Origin: Caryophanales bacterium UBA784
GTDB taxonomy: Bacteria > Bacillota_I > Bacilli_A > RFN20 > CAG-288
Reading direction: 5' to 3'
Assembly: GCA_002297045.1 (NCBI GenBank)
Contig: DBJE01000010.1
Location: forward strand, 29,761-93,760
Length of the DNA stretch: 64,000 nt
In this document: piece by piece, positions 26,654 through 34,386 of the stretch
How the letters are laid out: each line of letters starts with the position of its first letter
Position numbering within the stretch: position 1 is the stretch's first letter
The notes under the pieces: generated by a model
The model's database searches: none
The model's input: the letters and a program-made list of their open reading frames with translations, nothing else
What the model was told of the DNA's origin: nothing
Program-made: the position numbers and the translations under genes

Positions 26654-26698
26654 GCTTTAAGTATACCCTAGGGAAAGCACTTTTCTGCCACGTGTTAT

Positions 26699-26811
26699 CC
26701 TTTGGTAAGCGTTACCTAGAGACAATCTACGACACGAAAGCATCAATCTGTGCCGATAATCACCAAAAACAAAGAAAGAGTATTATCCTTTCTGTAAACG
26801 CTTACCAAAGG
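26699..26811. promoter_or_regulatory. Paired LacI/CcpA-type operators forming a 15-bp inverted repeat
   Basis: CCTTTGGTAAGCGTT at 26699-26713 is the exact reverse complement of AACGCTTACCAAAGG at 26797-26811. Each arm contains an operator (GGTAAGCGTTACC at 26704-26716; GTAAACGCTTACC at 26794-26806). Centres are about 90 bp apart; the right arm runs into the ribosome site of the transporter gene. This is a likely looping operator for the transporter-GH3-GT2 operon. Confidence 0.75.
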
Positions 26812-26823
26812 AGAACCTTTTCT

Positions 26824-28794
26824 ATGGAAAAGACTAAAGAGAAGAAATCCGTGTTTACCACCCCCCTATTCTCATCCAAAATCAAGAAAAGCGCCGTATC
26901 CCTGTTCCCGGAAGCGGGACTTGGCTATCTGATCGGCCCTCTTCTTGCCTTAATCAGCAATGGCGTAGTCAACAGGTGGCTTATCCAGTACTGGGACAAG
27001 GTATTAAGGCTCAAGGAGTGGAATCCTCTCTTTGAGACCCTGATGCCGATTGTCTCCTCTATCGTCATCGTCATCGGAAACCTGCTTGTAGGAAAATTAA
27101 GGGAACGCAAGCCCACTCTTGCCGGAAAGGCACGTCCTTTCATTCTCTTAGGAAGGCCGCTTATCGCCCTTGCCCTCCTTGTCCTCTTCTTAGTCCCCCT
27201 TCCTGCCGGGGCCGGAGGAACCACATCGAATCTTAGGGCATCGATTGTCATCGCCGTAGGCTATAACCTTTATTACGCCTTGGCCTGGCCGATTTACTAC
27301 ACCTCCCATTCTGCTTTGGTTAATCTTTCCACCCGCGACGGAGGGAAGCGCGGACTTCTCTCTACCTGCATCATGGCTGCCCAGCTTGGGGCATCTGGCG
27401 TCTCGGGAAGGGCTGGAGGTCTTCTTGTCGACTTAATCGGCCTTCTTCCCAAGTATTCCGTTAGCGGCGTCAAAGAGACCTTCACTTCCCTTAATGATGC
27501 CACGACCTATGCGAAAGCCAATGGAATTGCCACGGAGGAGATTAAAGAACTTATCTCCCCTTCCCAGGCAAACAGCAAGTGGACCATTTTAAGGATCATC
27601 AGGATTGTCTGCCTTGTCCTTGGCTGTCTTCTTGAGTATTACTTCACCCGTGAACGCATTACCGAAGAGAACATCAAGAATGCGACCAATAAGGAAGGCG
27701 ATACGAGGGAAGTAAAGAGCGCGACAAGGAAAGAACAGAGGAAGATCTGTGTCAAGGATAAATACTGGTGGCTTATTATCGTCTTCTTCTTCCTTTATCA
27801 GTTCGGCGGACAGAGGAAGAATAACGACAGGTCCTTCTATTCCCAGGCCATGACCTCCGGAACGACTCTTTCGTCCATAATTAACACTGTCGGTGCCATC
27901 CCTACAGCCTTAGGAAGGCTTGTTGTCTGGCCTCTTGCCAATAAGTTCGGCAAGGCTAAGACGATTGTCGGCGGCTCCCTTCTCGCCTTCTTAGGCTCTC
28001 TTCTTGCCTTTGCCTGTTTGATGCCTTCCTTCTCCTCCACCGCCGCCGTCTCCACTATCTCCGTCACCTCTTTCTGCGTCAAGGCCTTAGGTACCGCTCC
28101 GGCCAGGTACATCTCCTTAGCCCTTCTTGCCAACGTCCTCGACCATCAGGAAGCCCTCTATGGAAAGAGAACGGATGGTTTCACTAGGGCCGTATATGGT
28201 TCCATCATGGTGGCTATGTCCGGTGTCTGCAATGGCATCATTGCCGGTCTTAATGCCGTAACCCCAAGGGAGAACCAGAAGCTTGTCCATACGATCCTAG
28301 GCTTCCTTGTCGAAGGCGTCTGTTATCTTGCAAGGGCCCTTAGGTTCTTGGCAAGGACTGTCGAAAAGTTCACGAAGCTTGACAATGAGACCATCGAAGA
28401 ACATCAGAAGGACCTCTGCCTGAAGGAAGGCAAGGAGTGGATTACTCCCAAAGACCGGGCCAAGAGGGAAGACGAAGAGGTTGCAAGACAGCTCGAGGAA
28501 GCCCGTGTCCACCAGCTTAAAGCGGACTGCGAGAAGAAGCATCTGGACTTTGACAAGGAAAACGGGAAGTATCTCGCTAAGAAGGAAAAGCAGGAAAGGG
28601 AAGCAAAGGAAAAGAAGGAAGCCGCCGAGAAGAAGAAGGAACAGGCAAAGGAGGCTAAGGAAGCCAAGTTTGCCGCCCTTCCTAAGGAAAAACAGGAAAA
28701 GATCCTTGCCAAGCAGGCGGTGGAAGAAAAGAAGCTTCGGGACGAATATAACCTTCTTCTCCTTAAGGCAAAGGAAAGCGGCTTAGCTGTTTAG
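26824..28794 (+). CDS. GPH-family sugar transporter (MFS) with long coiled-coil tail
   Basis: Sugar:cation symporter of the glycoside-pentoside-hexuronide family, 656 residues. The start at 26824 follows AAAGGAG; an earlier in-frame ATG at 26629 lies before the operators and is rejected. About twelve helices span residues 35-525, with the family's 'GYLIGPLLALI' start and 'GMPLIAL', 'YYTSHSALVNLSTRDGGKRG' segments. The last about 120 residues are a highly charged Lys/Glu helix (EKKEAAEKKKEQAKEAKEAK is part) that GPH members normally lack; it is likely a cytosolic coiled coil that could bind a regulator or the following beta-glucosidase. Operon with GH3 (10-bp gap) suggests import of a beta-glucoside. 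Confidence 0.88.
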   Translation: MEKTKEKKSVFTTPLFSSKIKKSAVSLFPEAGLGYLIGPLLALISNGVVNRWLIQYWDKVLRLKEWNPLFETLMPIVSSIVIVIGNLLVGKLRERKPTLAGKARPFILLGRPLIALALLVLFLVPLPAGAGGTTSNLRASIVIAVGYNLYYALAWPIYYTSHSALVNLSTRDGGKRGLLSTCIMAAQLGASGVSGRAGGLLVDLIGLLPKYSVSGVKETFTSLNDATTYAKANGIATEEIKELISPSQANSKWTILRIIRIVCLVLGCLLEYYFTRERITEENIKNATNKEGDTREVKSATRKEQRKICVKDKYWWLIIVFFFLYQFGGQRKNNDRSFYSQAMTSGTTLSSIINTVGAIPTALGRLVVWPLANKFGKAKTIVGGSLLAFLGSLLAFACLMPSFSSTAAVSTISVTSFCVKALGTAPARYISLALLANVLDHQEALYGKRTDGFTRAVYGSIMVAMSGVCNGIIAGLNAVTPRENQKLVHTILGFLVEGVCYLARALRFLARTVEKFTKLDNETIEEHQKDLCLKEGKEWITPKDRAKREDEEVARQLEEARVHQLKADCEKKHLDFDKENGKYLAKKEKQEREAKEKKEAAEKKKEQAKEAKEAKFAALPKEKQEKILAKQAVEEKKLRDEYNLLLLKAKESGLAV

Positions 28795-28804
28795 GAGGAA
28801 CAGA

Positions 28805-31261
28805 ATGAAATATCAGGACATCATTTCAAAAAGGACGCTGGAGCAGAAGGCTTCGCTTCTCTCCGGAAAGAACTTCTGGGAGACTGAGGATATTCCCGAA
28901 CTTGGGATTGAAAGTATTTTCCTCTCCGACGGCCCGAACGGACTTCGGAAACAGGCTAAGGCGGCAGACCATCTTGGATTAAACCCTTCCATCCCCGCCG
29001 TCTGCAGGCCGACAAGTGCGACAAGGGCCAATTCCTGGGATCCTGAGTTAGTCAAGACGGCCGCAAAGACCATCGGCGAGGAAGCCGCGGTCAGCGACGT
29101 CTCGGTTCTCTTAGGTCCTGGCATCAACAGGAAACGCAACCCCCGCTGCGGACGGAATTTCGAGTACTTCTCCGAGGATCCCTATCTTGCCGGAAAACTT
29201 GCCGTCGGGTACATCACCGGCGTACAGGAAAACGGAATCGGCTGCTGCCTTAAGCATTTTGCCTGCAACAACCAGGAAATCCGCCGCATCACCTCAAACT
29301 CCGTCCTGGACGAACGGACAAGGCGGGAAATCTACCTGACTGCCTTTGAAAGGGCGGTCAAGGAGGCTAAGCCTCTTTCCGTCAGGTCTTCCTATAACAA
29401 AATCAACGGGACCTATGCCAACGAGAATGTCCACCTCCTTGTCGACATTCTCCGCAAGGACTGGGGATTTAAAGGAATCGTCGTGTCCGACTGGGGCGGA
29501 GACAACGACCGCATCGAGGCAGTCAAGGCCCAGTCCGAACTGGAAAGGCCGACGACCGATGGGGAAACAAACCGGGAAGTCGTCAAGGCCGTCAAGGAAG
29601 GAAGAATCAAGGAAGAGGACGTCGACCTTCTTGTCGACCGTCTCCTCGATGTCATCTTTACCACGAAGAAGAATTTAGAAGGGGCTCCGAAGGATTTCGA
29701 TAAGCAGGAGCACCACCTTATTGCCCAGCATGTCGCGGAAGAGTCCCTTGTCCTTCTTAAGAACAAGGATGCCTTGCTTCCGCTTAAGCCGAACACCAAG
29801 GTTGCCATTATCGGAGATTTTGCCGAAAACAGGCGTTTCCAGGGTGCCGGAAGTTCCGTTGTCAATCCTCTGAAGGTCGATCAGATCAATGAGGTCTTAA
29901 AAGAGTATCCGCTGAATGTCGTCGGATATGAAAAAGGCTTCAAACGGTATGGAAAGAAAAGCCAGGGCAGGATTGATAAGGCCCTTAAGCTTGCCGACAA
30001 GGCCGATGTCATCCTTCTCTTCGCCGGCCTTGACGAAGTAAGCGAGGCCGAAGGCATCGACCGTGCCAACATCCGTCTTCCCCTTAACCAGCGGGAACTG
30101 ATTTCCGCCCTGTACCATACCGGAAAGAAAATCGTCCTTGTCCTTGAATGCGGCGCTCCGATCGAAATGCCTTTTGCCGACCGGGTCGATGCGATTCTTC
30201 ACGCCTATCTTGCCGGCGAAGCCGGGGCTAGAGCGATTCTCAATGTATTGACCGGAAAGGTCAATCCGTCCGGAAAGCTCGCGGAATCCTATCCTTATGG
30301 ATATGCCGACTGTCCTTCTGCCGACCATTTTGGAAAGAACGATAAGAACATCGAGTACCGGGAGAGCCTCTTTATCGGCTACCGCTACTATAACGGCTTC
30401 TGCCGTTCCGGGGCAAGATTCCCCTTCGGCTTTGGCTTAAGCTACACGACTTTCAGATACGATAACCTGAACGTGTCGGACAAAGGGGTTTCCTTTACCG
30501 TTACGAATACCGGAGACGTCGAGGGAAAGGAAATCGCCCAAAGGTACATCGGAAGGAAGGATTCCAAGATCTTCCGTGCCCCCTATGAACTAAAAGGCTT
30601 TGCCAAGGTCTTCCTTAAGGCTAAGGAGACGAAGGAAGTCTTTATTCCCTTCGATGAGTTCTCTTTCCGCTTCTTCTCCGTCAAGGACAATAAGTTTGAA
30701 GTGGAAGAGGGCAACTATCAGATTTATGTCGGACCAAGCAGTGTCGACTTCCCTTTGAAGGGAGAAATCCATAAGGAAGGCGTCGATGCTTCTTCTCTCT
30801 ATGACAAAGAAAAGCTTCCCCACTATTTCTCCGGGGATGTCCGTCAGATCCCGGATGAGGAATTTGAAGCCCTTCTTGGCCACCCTATCCCTAAGGATGA
30901 TACTTCCTATATCAAGAAGCATCGGATTAAGGTCGACTATAATTCCTCTATCAGCGATCTCCATTATGCCAAAGGCTGGACCGGACGCCGTTTTGCCGGT
31001 GCCATCCGCTTTGCCATCAAGTTCCTTAAGGCTATCGGAAAGCGTACGACGGCGAATACCCTGATTAGGGGTGTATACTATAATCCGGTCCGTGCTCTTT
31101 CCCGGATGACGGGAGGAGCCATGAGTATGGCCCAGCTTGACGGCCTGATTAGGATGTTCAACGGACACTTCTTCAAGGGTCTTCATCATCTCAATAAGAG
31201 GGGAAGACTTAAAAAGAAGAGGAAGAAAGAACAGGAGAAGAGGAAAAAACAGAAGGCTTGA
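28805..31261 (+). CDS. Glycoside hydrolase family 3 beta-glucosidase (cytosolic)
   Basis: Retaining exo-beta-glucosidase, 818 residues, no signal peptide. Order: N-terminal TIM-like domain ('LSDGPNGLRKQ', 'VLLGPGINMKRNPRCGRNFEYFSEDP' where AGG gives the conserved Met and CGC/CGG the Arg; catalytic Asp229 in 'IVVSDWGG'), GH3_C domain with 'EGIDRANIRLPLNQ', then the fibronectin-like domain ('PFGFGLSYTTF'). 'LSVMSSYNKING' again shows AGG at an invariant Met. A tail of about 150 residues beyond the usual end contains a hydrophobic helix and a Lys-rich tip (KKKRKKEQEKRKK), which is odd. It starts 10 bp after the GPH transporter, so it probably splits the sugar that this imports. Confidence 0.94.
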   Translation: MKYQDIISKRTLEQKASLLSGKNFWETEDIPELGIESIFLSDGPNGLRKQAKAADHLGLNPSIPAVCRPTSATRANSWDPELVKTAAKTIGEEAAVSDVSVLLGPGINRKRNPRCGRNFEYFSEDPYLAGKLAVGYITGVQENGIGCCLKHFACNNQEIRRITSNSVLDERTRREIYLTAFERAVKEAKPLSVRSSYNKINGTYANENVHLLVDILRKDWGFKGIVVSDWGGDNDRIEAVKAQSELERPTTDGETNREVVKAVKEGRIKEEDVDLLVDRLLDVIFTTKKNLEGAPKDFDKQEHHLIAQHVAEESLVLLKNKDALLPLKPNTKVAIIGDFAENRRFQGAGSSVVNPLKVDQINEVLKEYPLNVVGYEKGFKRYGKKSQGRIDKALKLADKADVILLFAGLDEVSEAEGIDRANIRLPLNQRELISALYHTGKKIVLVLECGAPIEMPFADRVDAILHAYLAGEAGARAILNVLTGKVNPSGKLAESYPYGYADCPSADHFGKNDKNIEYRESLFIGYRYYNGFCRSGARFPFGFGLSYTTFRYDNLNVSDKGVSFTVTNTGDVEGKEIAQRYIGRKDSKIFRAPYELKGFAKVFLKAKETKEVFIPFDEFSFRFFSVKDNKFEVEEGNYQIYVGPSSVDFPLKGEIHKEGVDASSLYDKEKLPHYFSGDVRQIPDEEFEALLGHPIPKDDTSYIKKHRIKVDYNSSISDLHYAKGWTGRRFAGAIRFAIKFLKAIGKRTTANTLIRGVYYNPVRALSRMTGGAMSMAQLDGLIRMFNGHFFKGLHHLNKRGRLKKKRKKEQEKRKKQKA

Positions 31262-31263
31262 TT

Positions 31264-32286
31264 ATGAAGGAAAAACTGATTTCGTTCTGTGTTCCTTCCT
31301 ATAATTCCGAATCCTATCTTCATCGTGCCTTGGATTCCCTCGTTCCTGGCGGGGAGAAAGTCGAAATCCTGGTGATTGACGATGGATCAAAGGATCGGAC
31401 GCTTAAGATTGCCAGGGAATACCAGGAGAAGTATCCGGGCATTGTGAAAGCCGTCCATCAGGAGAATAAAGGGCACGGCGGGGCAATCAACACCGCCCTT
31501 TCCCTTGCCTCTGGGAGATACTTTAAGGTTGTCGATTCCGACGACTTTGTGGAAAAGGACGGACTTTCCGCCTTGCTGAAGGCTAGGGAGGACCATAGGG
31601 ACCTTGATAGGATCCTAAGGCCTTATACCTACCGTCACGGCGAGGAGAGGAAAAAGGAAAAGACGATCCGCTATGGCTTCTTCGTCAAGAAGGACACGGT
31701 TGTTTCGATAGGGGAAATCAAACGCTTTGATGCAGCGAGAAACCTGACCCTTCATTCCGTCGTCTACTCCACTTCCCTCCTCCGGGATAAGGCAAAGCTT
31801 GTTCTTCCCGAACACTGCTTCTATGAGGATAACTATAGGATTTATGCCCCTCTTCCTTTCATCAAGAAGCTGAGGTATATCGATGTTCCTTTCTACCAGT
31901 ATCTTCTTGGCCGGGAAGGACAGTCCAGGCAGACAAACAATCTCATTAAGCGGAACAAGGATCTTAGGCACGTTGCCTTCCTTAGTTTCCAGAGCGTCTC
32001 TCTTCCTAAGAGGAAGAAGACGGAAAGACAGCTTTATAAACTCAGGAAGCACCAGTTGATCAGGATGGTCACCGCCCCTCTTCTTTATACTTCGAGGAAG
32101 GATAAGGCAGCCTGCAAGACGGAAAAGGGCGAATTCCTCCGTCGAAGGAAGGACGATGACCTAAAGCAGTATAAAAGGCTTGTCCGCCATCCTTTTGTCT
32201 TCTTCCCTTCGAGAAACAACGCCTTTGGAAGAATCAGTGCCCGTTTTAGGCTTTTCGTCATCCGGAAGTTCGGAGCCATCAACTGA
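31264..32286 (+). CDS. Glycosyltransferase family 2
   Basis: GT-A type glycosyltransferase, 340 residues, soluble. 'ISFCVPSYNSESYLHRALDSL' starts the fold (residues about 6-26); 'VIDDGSKD' and the DxD-like 'VVDSDDFVEKDG' bind the nucleotide-sugar and metal. AGG-as-Met gives 'LDMILMPYTY', 'FYEDNYMIY' and 'GREGQSMQTN', matching close bacterial homologues. The ATG at 31264 is 2 nt after the GH3 stop; a TTG at 31258 is rejected. Same operon as the transporter and GH3. Acceptor unknown; surface polysaccharide is the usual role. Confidence 0.88.
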   Translation: MKEKLISFCVPSYNSESYLHRALDSLVPGGEKVEILVIDDGSKDRTLKIAREYQEKYPGIVKAVHQENKGHGGAINTALSLASGRYFKVVDSDDFVEKDGLSALLKAREDHRDLDRILRPYTYRHGEERKKEKTIRYGFFVKKDTVVSIGEIKRFDAARNLTLHSVVYSTSLLRDKAKLVLPEHCFYEDNYRIYAPLPFIKKLRYIDVPFYQYLLGREGQSRQTNNLIKRNKDLRHVAFLSFQSVSLPKRKKTERQLYKLRKHQLIRMVTAPLLYTSRKDKAACKTEKGEFLRRRKDDDLKQYKRLVRHPFVFFPSRNNAFGRISARFRLFVIRKFGAIN

Positions 32287-32293
32287 AAGAAAG

Positions 32294-32332
32294 AAACCGC
32301 CTCTGCCGTGGTAGAATAAGAGGCGGTTTTTC
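32294..32332 (+). terminator. Terminator of the GPH-GH3-GT2 operon
   Basis: AAACCGCCTCT (32294-32304) pairs with AGAGGCGGTTT (32319-32329), followed by a T-rich tail. Confidence 0.9.
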
Positions 32333-32339
32333 TTTTCGC

Positions 32340-33062
32340 ATGAATACACCAGTCAAAGTTTCCGTCATCGAAGACGACGGAAAATATCATCAGATTATCC
32401 ACGGATACCTTCAAGAGTACGGAAAAAAGAAGGGTATTGAGTTTCATGTCCAGGATTATTCCGATGGACTGGCCTTTCTTGAAGAATACAAGGGAGACGC
32501 GGATGTTTTGTTCATGGACATCGAAAGGCCGCAGAGGGACGGACTTGAAGTCTGTAGAAAACTGCGCAAGATTGATCCCTATGTCCCGATTATCATCGTT
32601 TCCCATTCTGCCCAGTATGCGGTCAAGGGCTATGAGGTCAATGCCCTTGGCTATGTGGTCAAGCCGATTGTCCGGTTTGATTTCTTCTTCCTTCTTGACA
32701 AGGTGAGGGAAAGAAGGAAGGACAAGGAACAGCACTACCTTGTCCTCTCAAATAAAAGCACGGTCAAGAAGATTTCCCTTGACGACATTCTTTATCTGGA
32801 GGTCTCTTCCCATACCATCAAGGTGAGAAGGAAGAAGGAAACCATCGAATTCCGGGGGAAAATCAAGGACTATGAGGACAGACTCTGCCGTTATTCCTTT
32901 TTCCGGTGCAATAATTCCTTCTTGGTCAACCTGAAATACTGCGATAAAGTCTCTGTCGGGGACAGCACTATCGACAGGGGTGGAACGATTATCTCCATCT
33001 CCCGTCCAAAGAAGAAACAATTCCTTGAGACATTGGCAGATTATTTAAAGGACGAAATATAG
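32340..33062 (+). CDS. LytTR response regulator (AgrA-like)
   Basis: Two-component response regulator, 240 residues: receiver domain (1-125) and LytTR DNA-binding domain (about 140-238). Asp60 in 'FMDIEMPQMDGLEVC' is the phospho-acceptor; acidic pair at 12-13; the switch Ser/Lys are present ('IIVSH', 'VVKPI'). The two AGG codons at 32526 and 32535 fall on the two most conserved Met residues of this motif, one of the clearest proofs of the altered code. LytTR elements: 'DDILYLEVSSHTIKV', 'FFRCNNSFLVNLKY'. Next gene (sensor kinase) starts 1 nt later. Likely controls this operon and exported functions. Confidence 0.95.
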   Translation: MNTPVKVSVIEDDGKYHQIIHGYLQEYGKKKGIEFHVQDYSDGLAFLEEYKGDADVLFMDIERPQRDGLEVCRKLRKIDPYVPIIIVSHSAQYAVKGYEVNALGYVVKPIVRFDFFFLLDKVRERRKDKEQHYLVLSNKSTVKKISLDDILYLEVSSHTIKVRRKKETIEFRGKIKDYEDRLCRYSFFRCNNSFLVNLKYCDKVSVGDSTIDRGGTIISISRPKKKQFLETLADYLKDEI

Positions 33063-33063
33063 G

Positions 33064-34386
33064 ATGTACGATAACTATCTTTTTGGAGATGCCGTTATCT
33101 ATTATCTCTATCGTTTCGTTGTTCCTTTGATGATTGCCGAACTGATCACTTTTCTTTCGGCGAAGAAAAAGACGTATTGGATTGTCCGTTTTGCGGGGTA
33201 TGAAGTCCTGTTTCTGACTCTCTCGGGAATCCTGATTTACTATGACGTCGATCTGCGCTTTGGCTGGTTCCGGACTATTTTCCTTCTTCTTTTCCTTCTT
33301 TCCCTCCTTCCGCTTGTTTTGACCTTTGGCAGGAAAATCAAGCATGTCCTCTTTCTTGCCTCCTCTGCCTATACCGTGCAGAACTTTGCCGATAACCTTT
33401 GGAAGCTAGCAAGGGAAATCATCCCATCGTCGGATAAAAAGGCCATTGAGCTTCTTCTTTATTTTCTTCTTTTCGGAGCAAGCTTTACTGTCTATTACTT
33501 CGTCTTTGTCAAACTGATGAAAAAGAACAGTGTGGCAAAGTTAAGCAACAACTCCGTCCTCTTTATCTCTCTTGCCTCTATCCTGGTCATCAACATCCTC
33601 TCTAGGTATGCCCAGAGCGTGGAAGACCCTGCCGGCGTGATTGCCACTAAGCTCTATGCCAGGATTGCCTGCTTTTTCATCCTTGCCATCCAGTACAACA
33701 TTTTCCATTCCACTAAGCTGAGCGGAGAAAAGGAGAGGCTTGAGCAGGCCCTGAAGTTCCAGAACGATAAGTTTGCCTCCAGTAAGGAGACAAGGGAACT
33801 TATCAACATCAAATGCCATGACCTAAAGCATGCGCTCGAGTCGTTGAATTCCTCTAACCTCTCTTTGGAGCAGAAGGAGACTCTTCTTGGACTTTCTAAT
33901 GCCATCGATGTCTATGACTCCAGAATCAAGACCGGTAATCCGGTCATCGACAGGGTGCTTTCGGAAAAGTCCCTGATCTGCCATAAGGAGAAGATCCGAC
34001 TCAATGCCATTATCGACGGATCCCTGTTTTCCTTCAGGGATAATGTGGATGTCTATTCTCTTTTCGAGAATGTCCTTGACAATGCCATCAAGGCAGTGAG
34101 AAAGGAAGATGAGGAAAAAAAGTCCATCTTCCTCCATGCCGTGGAAAAGAACAACGTCATTTCCCTGAAAGAAGAGAACTATGTAGGCGAGGAAATCCTC
34201 TTCAAGGACGGACTTCCTCTTTCCAAGGGCAACCCTTCCTACCACGGATACGGAACAAAGTCGATTGCCTATATCGTCGGAAAGTATAAGGGAAGCTGTC
34301 AGTTTTTCTGCAAAGACCATAGGTTCACCTTCTTCGCCTGCTTTTTCAAGGCGGGAGGAACGAAAGGAAAAGGAGAAAAAGAGTGA
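33064..34386 (+). CDS. GHKL sensor histidine kinase (AgrC-like)
   Basis: Membrane sensor kinase, 440 residues: six or seven N-terminal helices (to about 215), a coiled-coil linker, the phospho-His motif 'INIKCHDLKHAL' near 252-256, and a GHKL ATPase domain ('SLFENVLDNAIKAV' N-box; 'YHGYGTKSIAYIV' G-box). AGG-as-Met gives 'SKETMELINIKCHDLKH', 'VYDSMIKTGN' and 'SFMDNVDVYSLF', as in homologues. Partner of the upstream LytTR regulator. No agrB/agrD-like peptide genes are adjacent, so the signal may come from elsewhere. Its stop overlaps the GTG start of the downstream GH3 gene. Confidence 0.92.
   Translation: MYDNYLFGDAVIYYLYRFVVPLMIAELITFLSAKKKTYWIVRFAGYEVLFLTLSGILIYYDVDLRFGWFRTIFLLLFLLSLLPLVLTFGRKIKHVLFLASSAYTVQNFADNLWKLAREIIPSSDKKAIELLLYFLLFGASFTVYYFVFVKLMKKNSVAKLSNNSVLFISLASILVINILSRYAQSVEDPAGVIATKLYARIACFFILAIQYNIFHSTKLSGEKERLEQALKFQNDKFASSKETRELINIKCHDLKHALESLNSSNLSLEQKETLLGLSNAIDVYDSRIKTGNPVIDRVLSEKSLICHKEKIRLNAIIDGSLFSFRDNVDVYSLFENVLDNAIKAVRKEDEEKKSIFLHAVEKNNVISLKEENYVGEEILFKDGLPLSKGNPSYHGYGTKSIAYIVGKYKGSCQFFCKDHRFTFFACFFKAGGTKGKGEKE

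Noticed and set aside
26629..26823. N-terminal extension of the GPH transporter
   Set aside because: It would cover the operator pair and lacks a ribosome site; the ATG at 26824 has AAAGGAG.
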